DNA of 64,000 bases from Pseudomonas sp. VD-NE ins (GTDB lineage: Bacteria > Pseudomonadota > Gammaproteobacteria > Pseudomonadales > Pseudomonadaceae), in NCBI RefSeq assembly GCF_031882575.1, contig NZ_CP134772.1, positions 6,545,001 to 6,609,000 on the forward strand. The letters run 5' to 3'. Both the position numbers and the translations under genes were made by a program. Position 1 is the stretch's first letter. Every line of letters starts with the position of its first letter. Below, one piece after another: positions 1 through 5,915 of the stretch. The notes beneath the pieces were generated by a model, which saw only the letters and a list, made by a program, of their open reading frames with translations, searched no databases and was not told the origin of the DNA.

Positions 1-718
1 CCGGCTCTACCAGCAACTGTGCACAAAGGCTGATTCCTTGCTGCGCGCCGCTGGTGATCACTATTTGTTCAGGCGAGCACTGCATGCCGCGCGAACTGCG
101 CAGATAGGCGGCGATCATTGCACGCAGACGCGCATCGCCGGACGGATCGCCATAGCACAGTTGCTCCAGATCCGGTTTGCGCCAGAAAGCCGCATTCAGC
201 TTGGCCCACACCTCAAACGGGAACAGATCAAACGCCGGAACCCCGACCCGAAAGGCACGCGGCGGGCCACTCGGTGGCTTGGACAAATGGTTGTTTTCAA
301 TGCGCGAAAAACCACCGCTGTGGATAACTTTACTGGATGGAATCACAGGCAAATCCAGCCAATTTGTGGATAAGGCTGTGGGTAAGCCTGTTGAAAACCC
401 TGTGGATACTTTTGTGGATAATTTTTTCGCAGAGCTCGCTACCGGCATCAATTGTGCGACGTAGGTGCCATCCCCTACCCGCCCTTCGATAAAGCCTTCG
501 GCATACAGTTGATCGTAGGCGCGCACCACGCTGTTGCGGGAAATGCCCAACGCCGTTGCCAGATCGCGACTGGCCGGTAACCGCGTACCACTCGCCAGCC
601 TTCCATCCAGTACCCGCAGGCGCAACGCCTGATAGAGCTGACTACTCAAACCCTGACGGCGATCAAGCTCGATACCCGCAGGGTTGAAGGGCATGGATAA
701 CGTCGGCGAATCGGGCAT
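1..718 (-). CDS. MocR-type PLP-dependent regulator (GntR wHTH + aminotransferase fold), 3' part outside window
   Basis: The reverse strand reads open from an ATG at 718 to the window edge, so only the N-terminal 239 residues or so are visible. Residues about 20-85 form a GntR winged helix (LPASRDLATALGISRNSVVRA). A linker of roughly 60 residues follows, then the start of the class-I aminotransferase fold (FDLFPFEVWAKLNA, LCYGDPSGDARLR, ITSGAQQG). This is the MocR/PdxR architecture, in which the PLP fold senses a ligand and the HTH binds DNA. The linker contains a degenerate tetrapeptide repeat (LSTK-VSTG-FSTG-LPTA-LSTN) encoded by a 12-bp DNA repeat that matches DnaA boxes. The ATG at 718 is preferred over 694 because an AGG lies about 9 nt upstream. 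It diverges from the PaiB-like gene and probably regulates it. Confidence 0.9.
   Translation of the reverse strand, partial: MPDSPTLSMPFNPAGIELDRRQGLSSQLYQALRLRVLDGRLASGTRLPASRDLATALGISRNSVVRAYDQLYAEGFIEGRVGDGTYVAQLMPVASSAKKLSTKVSTGFSTGLPTALSTNWLDLPVIPSSKVIHSGGFSRIENNHLSKPPSGPPRAFRVGVPAFDLFPFEVWAKLNAAFWRKPDLEQLCYGDPSGDARLRAMIAAYLRSSRGMQCSPEQIVITSGAQQGISLCAQLLVEP
319..421 (-). repeat. Cluster of DnaA-box-like 9-mers, five in 12-bp register, inside the MocR gene
   Basis: Read on the minus strand, TTATCCACA occurs perfectly at 413-421, 365-373 and 319-327. Variants lie at 401-409 (GTATCCACA), 389-397 (TTTTCAACA) and 377-385 (TTACCCACA). The five sites from 365 to 421 start exactly 12 bp apart. 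The sixth (319-327) is in a different codon frame, read as gtt-atc-cac-agc. TTATCCACA is the consensus DnaA box. A 12-bp repeat encoding xSTx is the simplest coding explanation for the first five, but not for the sixth. Confidence 0.8.
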
Positions 719-735
719 GGCAATGGACCTATGAA

Positions 736-768
736 ATTGGTCATCAATGGCTCTTACAACAGACCAAT
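736..768. promoter_or_regulatory. Inverted repeat in the divergent MocR/PaiB promoter region
   Basis: ATTGGTC (736-742) and GACCAAT (762-768) form a perfect 7-bp inverted repeat separated by 19 bp. It is midway between the start of the MocR-type regulator (718) and that of the PaiB-like gene (811). Widely spaced half-sites are typical for MocR dimers, so this is a likely operator for both genes. The regulator assignment is inferred from position. Confidence 0.55.
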
Positions 769-810
769 AGCCTGCCTACGATGCAGGCATTCGCCAAGGA
801 AAATCTGTCC

Positions 811-1434
811 ATGTACACGCCACGCGCCTTTGCCATCGAAGAGTTGTCCCAACTGCACGAACTGATTCTCGCCACCCGCCTCGCCATTCTGGTGACCCAC
901 GGCGAAAACGGTCTGCAAGCCAGTCATGTGCCAGTGCTGCTGCATTGTGAACAAGGCGAGTACGGCACGCTGTACGGGCACTTGGCGCGCGCCAATCCAC
1001 AATGGAAAGACCTGCGCGACGGCGCCGAAGCCATGCTGATTTTTGCCGGTGCCGACGCCTACGTCAGCCCGGGCTTTTACCCGAGCAAGGCCGAACACGG
1101 CAAAGTCGTGCCGACCTGGAACTACATCGCCGTGCATGCCTATGGCCACGCCGAAACCTTCAGCGATGGCGGGCGCCTGCTCGACATCGTCAGCACCCTC
1201 ACTGACCGTCATGAATCCGGCCGCGCCCAGCCGTGGTCAGTCGAGGACGCGCCCGCCGATTACATCGACGGCATGCTCAAAGCGATTGTCGGTTTCGCCA
1301 TTCCCATCGACCGCCTCGAAGGCAAGCGCAAACTCAGCCAGAACCGCAGCGCCGAAGACATTGCCGGCGTGCGCGAAGGCCTGGCGGCCAGCCCCGAGAT
1401 CAACGATCAAACCCTCGCCCGATTGATGCGCTAA
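811..1434 (+). CDS. FMN-binding negative transcriptional regulator (PaiB-like)
   Basis: A 207-residue protein of the PaiB family (FMN-binding split barrel). It begins MYTPRAFAIEE and carries the family blocks SHVPVLL, GHLARANPQW, YVSPGFYP and VPTWNY, followed by GFAIPIDRLEGKRKLSQNR. Family members bind flavin and are described as repressors of protease and sporulation genes in Bacillus; in pseudomonads the role is unclear. The ATG at 811 is preferred over 781 because AAGGAAAA lies just upstream and the family begins MY.P..F. It is first of three closely spaced genes with two acetyltransferases and diverges from the MocR-type regulator. A PaiB/GNAT pairing recalls the Bacillus paiAB operon, where PaiA is an acetyltransferase. 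Confidence 0.9.
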   Translation: MYTPRAFAIEELSQLHELILATRLAILVTHGENGLQASHVPVLLHCEQGEYGTLYGHLARANPQWKDLRDGAEAMLIFAGADAYVSPGFYPSKAEHGKVVPTWNYIAVHAYGHAETFSDGGRLLDIVSTLTDRHESGRAQPWSVEDAPADYIDGMLKAIVGFAIPIDRLEGKRKLSQNRSAEDIAGVREGLAASPEINDQTLARLMR

Positions 1435-1444
1435 GGAAATCACC

Positions 1445-1891
1445 ATGAGTCAGATCGACATTCGCCCGGTCAGCGCGGACGACCACGCCGCGTGGCTGCC
1501 GCTGTGGCAGGCTTACCTGCAGTTCTACAACACCGAACTGCCAGACGCTGTAACCGACAGCACCTGGCAGCGCTTTCTGGACCCGGGCGAGCCAACCCAC
1601 GCAGCATTGGCGTGGGCCGACGGTAAAGCCGTGGGCATGGTGCATTACATCTACCATCGCTCGAACTGGAGCATCGAAAACTCCTGCTACCTTCAAGACC
1701 TGCTGGTGATACCCGAAACCCGCGGCACCGGCGTCGGCCGCCTGTTGATCGAACACGTTTACGCCACGGCCAAGGCTGACGGCTGCTGCAAAGTGCACTG
1801 GCTGACCCACGAAACCAACGCCACCGCGATCCAGCTCTACGAGCGCATCGCCGAACGCCCCGGCTTCATCCAGTTTCGCAAAGCCCTTTAA
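1445..1891 (+). CDS. GNAT family N-acetyltransferase
   Basis: A 148-residue single-domain GNAT acetyltransferase. Strand 4 and the acetyl-CoA pyrophosphate loop are visible as YLQDLLVIPETRGTGVGRLL (RGTGVGR is the Q/RxxGxG/A signature), followed by HVYATAKADGC and WLTHETNATAIQLYER, typical of the C-terminal half. The acceptor substrate cannot be read from sequence; small amines or amino acids are plausible. It starts 10 bp after the PaiB-like gene and is followed 12 bp later by a second acetyltransferase, so the three are probably one transcript. Confidence 0.9.
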   Translation: MSQIDIRPVSADDHAAWLPLWQAYLQFYNTELPDAVTDSTWQRFLDPGEPTHAALAWADGKAVGMVHYIYHRSNWSIENSCYLQDLLVIPETRGTGVGRLLIEHVYATAKADGCCKVHWLTHETNATAIQLYERIAERPGFIQFRKAL

Positions 1892-1903
1892 GGAGACGCA
1901 CGC

Positions 1904-2575
1904 ATGACCGCTTCACTCGCTGACTGGAAAGGCGTCGCCGCCCCCACCGCCACGTTGCTTGAAGGGCGTTTTATTCGCTTGGAAAGACTCGACCCGGCGC
2001 GCCACGGTGACCAGCTGTTCGCCGCACTCGAAGGCCCCGGTGCCGACCCGAAACTCTGGGATTACTTGCCCTACGGCCCGTTCCCGGAACGCAGCGTTTT
2101 CGACGCTTGGCTGAACAACCACGCGGCCGCCAGCGACCCGTATTTCTTCAGCGTCGTTGATCGCGCCAGCGGTCAGGTACAAGGCCTCCTCAGCCTGATG
2201 TCGATTGTCCCGGCCCAGGGCCGTATCGAAATCGGCCACGTCACCTTCGGCGCGCCAATGCAGCGTTCGCCGAGAAGCACCGAAGCGGTGTACCTGCTGG
2301 CCAAACACTCCTTCGACCTCGGCTACCGCCGCCTCGAATGGAAATGCAACAACGGCAACGCCCGCTCCAAATACGCCGCCGAGCGTCTGGGTTTCAGTTT
2401 TGAGGGTGTGTTTCGCCAGCACATGGTGGTCAAGGGGCAGAACCGCGACACCGCGTGGTACTCGATTCTGGATGGCGAGTGGCCGGCGATTGCGGCAGGT
2501 TTCGAGCGGTGGCTGTCCGATGAAAATCAGACGCCCGACGGGCAGGTGAAAGGGTTGGTCGAGTGCCGTTCCTGA
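1904..2575 (+). CDS. GNAT acetyltransferase, RimJ/RimL-like (Acetyltransf_3)
   Basis: A 223-residue acetyltransferase of the RimJ/RimL type. It has the N-terminal LEGRFIRLERLDPARHGDQLF block, the central IEIGHVTFGAPMQRSPRSTEAVYLL, and WKCNNGNARSKYAAERLGFSFEGVFRQHMVVKG-type motifs (positions about 145-190). Relatives acetylate N-terminal amines of ribosomal proteins, amino acids or antibiotics; the substrate here is unknown. GGAGACGC precedes the ATG. It is last of the three-gene unit and is followed by a REP pair that could end the transcript. Confidence 0.9.
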   Translation: MTASLADWKGVAAPTATLLEGRFIRLERLDPARHGDQLFAALEGPGADPKLWDYLPYGPFPERSVFDAWLNNHAAASDPYFFSVVDRASGQVQGLLSLMSIVPAQGRIEIGHVTFGAPMQRSPRSTEAVYLLAKHSFDLGYRRLEWKCNNGNARSKYAAERLGFSFEGVFRQHMVVKGQNRDTAWYSILDGEWPAIAAGFERWLSDENQTPDGQVKGLVECRS

Positions 2576-2590
2576 TTATGTAAAAAGCAA

Positions 2591-2661
2591 AAGATCGCAG
2601 CCTTCGGCAGCTACAAGGTGAACATCAATCCCATGTAGGAGCTGCCGCAGGCTGCGATCTT
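2591..2661. repeat. REP doublet (REPIN) between convergent genes
   Basis: Inverted arms at 2591-2612 and 2640-2661 share the core GATCGCAGCC(T/G)(T/G)CGGCAG. This element recurs at eight places in the window. Here it separates two converging genes, and the hairpin could serve as a bidirectional transcription boundary. Confidence 0.85.
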
Positions 2662-2673
2662 CTGATCTGTTGT

Positions 2674-3573
2674 TCACCCCAGCTTTTGCGCAAGCACCGC
2701 AATGTGCTCCGGCCCGATCCCGCAGCAACCGCCCAAATGGCTGGCACCGCGCTGCTGCCAATCAATCGCCCAGTGCAAGTAACCCGGCGGATCCAGATCC
2801 TCGCGTAGCGGATCGAGTCCATCATTGGCCGTGGCTTCTTTTGGCTGCGGCGGAAACGCGTTGGCGTAAGCACCAATGTTTATCGTCACCCCCAGACGCT
2901 CGAAGGTTTCACGCGCGGCATCAATCGCGGCACCGATCACTTCTGGCTGACTGCAATTGAACAACAACGTCTCGACGCCCAATTCAGCCGCCACCGCCGC
3001 GGCTTCGGCGACTGGCTCACCAGAGCGCAGGCGCGGCACTTCATCGGTGTCTTCGTCCTTCAAGGTGAACGACAACCAGAACGGTTTGCCATCCTTCGGC
3101 AATCCGGCGTGAATGGCTCGCGCCTCGACGATCGAACTCTGGGTTTCCGCCAGCCACAGATCAACGTGCGGTGCCAGGCCATTGACCAAGGGCGCCAGCA
3201 ACTCGGTCACTCGGTCGGCGTTGAACAGATCCGGACGATAGGAGCCAAACAGCGGCGGCAATGAACCGGCCACCCGCACGGATTTCCCCGAGGCCTGCAC
3301 CGCACGCCGCGCCAGCTCACCGGCCAACGCGGCCAGCGCCTGCCCTTCGGCGGCGAAACGTTCTTCGCCAATATGGAACGGCACCACGGCGTAACTGTTG
3401 GTGGTAATCACGTTGGCGCCACTGGCGATATAAGCGGCATGTACCCCCTCAACCGCTTGCGGCGCCTCGCTTAGCGCCAGTGCCGACCACTCCGGCTGAC
3501 GAAATGGCGCCCCGGCGCGCTGCAACTCACGGCCCATGCCGCCATCGAGAATAATCGTGCTGCCTGCGCCCAT
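2674..3573 (-). CDS. Homocysteine S-methyltransferase family protein (MmuM-like)
   Basis: A 299-residue zinc-dependent methyltransferase fold. The N-terminal ILDGGMGREL motif, the internal Cys in LFNCSQPEV and the C-terminal Cys pair in HLGGCCGIGPEHI provide the three zinc-binding cysteines of the family. Relatives transfer a methyl group from S-methylmethionine or betaine to homocysteine. Three starts are possible (GTG 3609, ATG 3588, ATG 3573); 3573 is chosen because the conserved domain begins immediately after it and GTGAAAAG precedes it, but this is uncertain. It diverges from an ABC amino-acid binding protein gene, suggesting sulfur or methionine metabolism, though the transporter substrate is unknown. 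Confidence 0.85.
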   Translation of the reverse strand: MGAGSTIILDGGMGRELQRAGAPFRQPEWSALALSEAPQAVEGVHAAYIASGANVITTNSYAVVPFHIGEERFAAEGQALAALAGELARRAVQASGKSVRVAGSLPPLFGSYRPDLFNADRVTELLAPLVNGLAPHVDLWLAETQSSIVEARAIHAGLPKDGKPFWLSFTLKDEDTDEVPRLRSGEPVAEAAAVAAELGVETLLFNCSQPEVIGAAIDAARETFERLGVTINIGAYANAFPPQPKEATANDGLDPLREDLDPPGYLHWAIDWQQRGASHLGGCCGIGPEHIAVLAQKLG

Positions 3574-3686
3574 ATGCTTTTCACTCATATGCTTATGAAA
3601 ATAACTCACTATCAGAGTCGTTCTTATAACTATTTAATACGCACCATTCCGTTAAAAACAACCTCTTTTTTACCCAGGGATCGACT

Positions 3687-4508
3687 GTGAAATTTAAACC
3701 GCTACTGGCCCTGGGCCTGACGATTCTGGCCGCTTCCACTCAAGCCTTTGCTGGCGCCACGCTGGATCGTATCGAGCAGAAGAAAGAGCTGGTCGGCGTG
3801 CTGATGGAAAGCTATCCACCGTTCTCGTTTCTCAATGATCAGAACCAACTCGATGGCTTCGACGTGGACGTCGCCAAAGCCGTAGCTGACAAGTTGGGCG
3901 TCAAGCTACGCCTGGAAACGCCGTCCTGGGACGTCATTGCCGCCGGCCGCTGGAGCGGGCGTTACGATATCTGCATCTGCTCAATGACGCCGAGCAAGGC
4001 CCGCGCCGAAGTATTCGACTTTCCGGTCGAGTACTACGCCTCACCCGCCGTGATCGTGGTCAACGCCAAGGATGAGCGGATTCACGCTGCCAAGGATCTG
4101 AGTGGCAAAAAAGTCGGCCTCACCAGCGCGTCCAGTTACGAAAGTTATCTGAACAAAAACCTGGTCATTGAAGGCGCCGAAGACACGCAGTTGCAGTACC
4201 CGTTCGACGACGTGCAGATCGCGCCGTACGATACCGACAACGTCGCCTTCCAGGACTTGGGGCTAGGCGCTGGCGTGCGCCTGGATGCGATCCTCACCAA
4301 CCTCGTTACCGCGCAGCCACGCCTGAACCAAGACAAACGCTTCAAACTGGCCGGCGCGCCGCTGTACTCGGAGCCGAACTCGGTGGCCATCGAAAAGGGT
4401 GATGCGCAATGGGACGCCAAGGTGCGTGAAGTTTTTGCGCAACTGAAACAGGACGGCACCCTGAGCAAGCTGTCGCAAAAATGGATCGGCGCTGATATCA
4501 GCCAATGA
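3687..4508 (+). CDS. ABC transporter substrate-binding protein, polar amino-acid family (SBP_bac_3)
   Basis: A 273-residue periplasmic binding protein. It has a clear Sec signal peptide (MKFKPLLALGLTILAASTQAFA, cut after about residue 22) and the family-3 signatures GFDVDVAKAVADKLG and DICICSMTPSKARAEVFDF. The ligand cannot be assigned beyond a polar amino acid or related compound. The stop overlaps the permease start by 4 bp (ATGA), so the two are translationally coupled. Divergent from the homocysteine methyltransferase homologue. Confidence 0.92.
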   Translation: MKFKPLLALGLTILAASTQAFAGATLDRIEQKKELVGVLMESYPPFSFLNDQNQLDGFDVDVAKAVADKLGVKLRLETPSWDVIAAGRWSGRYDICICSMTPSKARAEVFDFPVEYYASPAVIVVNAKDERIHAAKDLSGKKVGLTSASSYESYLNKNLVIEGAEDTQLQYPFDDVQIAPYDTDNVAFQDLGLGAGVRLDAILTNLVTAQPRLNQDKRFKLAGAPLYSEPNSVAIEKGDAQWDAKVREVFAQLKQDGTLSKLSQKWIGADISQ

Positions 4509-5341
4509 CTTCTTTCCCGACACCGCCACAGCCACCAAAACCGGTGGCTGAATCACGCCTGCAACGCCTGTTCGGTTTTCGAACGCGGCTGTACCTGACA
4601 TGGGCAGCGCTGTTCTGCCTGTTCGCCGGGTTCTTCCTGAGCTTCGACCTGAAGTTCTCGATCATCCTCGACAAACTGCCCAATCTGGTCGGCCTGCACC
4701 TGGCGCCCAACGGCTTTTTGCAGGGCGCGGCGCTGACGCTTTTCCTCTGTGTATGCTCAATTGTCGCCTCGTCCCTGCTGGGCTTCATCACGGCATTGGC
4801 ACGCCTGTCGAAAAGCGCCGTGGCGTTCGGCATCGCCAGTTTTTACACCTCGTTCTTTCGCGGCACGCCACTGCTCATTCAGATCCTGTTGATCTACCTG
4901 GGCTTGCCGCAACTGGGCATCGTGCCTGGCGCGATCGTCGCGGGCATCATTGCCTTGTCGCTGAACTACGGCGCCTATCTCAGCGAAATCTTTCGCGCCG
5001 GCATCCTCGGTGTCGACCACGGCCAACGCGAAGCTTCGCTGGCACTGGGTATGCGCGAGACCGTGATTTTCTGGCGCATTACCCTGCCGCAGGCCATGCG
5101 CACGATCATCCCGCCCACGACCAACCAGTTCATTTCGATGCTCAAGGACTCGTCGCTGATTTCGGTGATGGGCGTCTGGGAAGTGATGTTTCTCGCCCAG
5201 TCCTATGGGCGCTCAAGCTACCGTTACATCGAAATGCTGACGACGGCGGCGATCATTTACTGGTTGATGTCGATTGGCCTGGAGTTGATTCAGGCGCGCA
5301 TGGAGCGGCATTACGGTAAGGCTTACGTGCGGCGGAGCTAG
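4505..5341 (+). CDS. ABC transporter permease, HisM/GlnP family
   Basis: A 278-residue inner-membrane permease. After a cytoplasmic N-terminus of about 25 residues it has several hydrophobic helices. The ATPase-contacting EAA loop is visible as REASLALGMRETVIFWRITLPQAMRTIIPP (about positions 178-207), and the early SFFRGTPLLIQILLIYLG block is typical of amino-acid permeases. It overlaps the binding-protein gene. No ATP-binding subunit lies within 10 kb downstream, so the importer must borrow one encoded elsewhere. Confidence 0.92.
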   Translation: MTSFPTPPQPPKPVAESRLQRLFGFRTRLYLTWAALFCLFAGFFLSFDLKFSIILDKLPNLVGLHLAPNGFLQGAALTLFLCVCSIVASSLLGFITALARLSKSAVAFGIASFYTSFFRGTPLLIQILLIYLGLPQLGIVPGAIVAGIIALSLNYGAYLSEIFRAGILGVDHGQREASLALGMRETVIFWRITLPQAMRTIIPPTTNQFISMLKDSSLISVMGVWEVMFLAQSYGRSSYRYIEMLTTAAIIYWLMSIGLELIQARMERHYGKAYVRRS

Positions 5342-5373
5342 GACGACCGGCACATTGCGGGCTGCGTCAGGTT

Positions 5374-5646
5374 TTAATGGGGCTCTCGGCGTACCCGCAC
5401 AACGCCCATTTTCAGGCCAAACAATCGGAATATTGAGTCCAACGACCTCAACGTCTGATTACCCTCAGCGTGCTCTATGTGTATCAACGTGCGGACCGAA
5501 ATTTTGCACATCTTAGCGAATTGGATTTGATGCAGCCCTGTCACCTCAACTCGTAAACGGCGGACGGCTTCGCTGATTTCCAATGTCCCGTCGGCCAACG
5601 CCTCTTGAATGCTTTCGATGAGCGCCATGCGTTCGAGAACTGTCAT
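5374..5646 (-). CDS. XRE-family helix-turn-helix protein (orphan)
   Basis: A 90-residue protein with a Cro/C1-type HTH in its C-terminal half (QIQFAKMCKISVRTLIHIEHAEGNQTLRSLDSIFRLFG). The N-terminal helix ERMALIESIQEALADGTLEISEAVRRLR is not part of the HTH. GGAGAGG positioned 9 nt upstream selects the ATG at 5646 over 5652 or the TTG at 5664. HipB antitoxins have a similar layout, but no toxin gene is adjacent. It converges on the permease gene, and the 270 bp upstream of it are AT-rich. Confidence 0.75.
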   Translation of the reverse strand: MTVLERMALIESIQEALADGTLEISEAVRRLRVEVTGLHQIQFAKMCKISVRTLIHIEHAEGNQTLRSLDSIFRLFGLKMGVVRVRREPH

Positions 5647-5915
5647 TACCATTTTCCTCTCCAATCTTCGAGCGCCGCATAAGGCTCAATAAACATTAAT
5701 GGCGCGGGGATTCATTGATGTGAGTGCTTCGGCGTTTGAATCAAAACTTACTGCACCTAATGAGAGGAGCAGGCAAAAAAACTGCAACAAAATGCAGAAA
5801 TTAATATATTTCAGCGCTGAAGATGCAAAACAATGCAGATCAGCCACCGACATCATTCTGTAAAAACCCTTCGCTATACAGGACGGCCCGCTTATAACAA
5901 AAAGGCCGTCCGACC
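5647..5915. other. AT-rich intergenic region between the XRE gene and the first autotransporter
   Basis: About 270 bp with visibly lower GC than its surroundings, including A-runs and aattaatatattt near 5800-5812. The motif aatgcag occurs near 5790 and again near 5830. It must hold the promoters of the divergent XRE gene and autotransporter. A Pribnow-like TATAAC lies at about 5893-5898, upstream of the autotransporter start. No open frame is convincing here. Confidence 0.4.
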
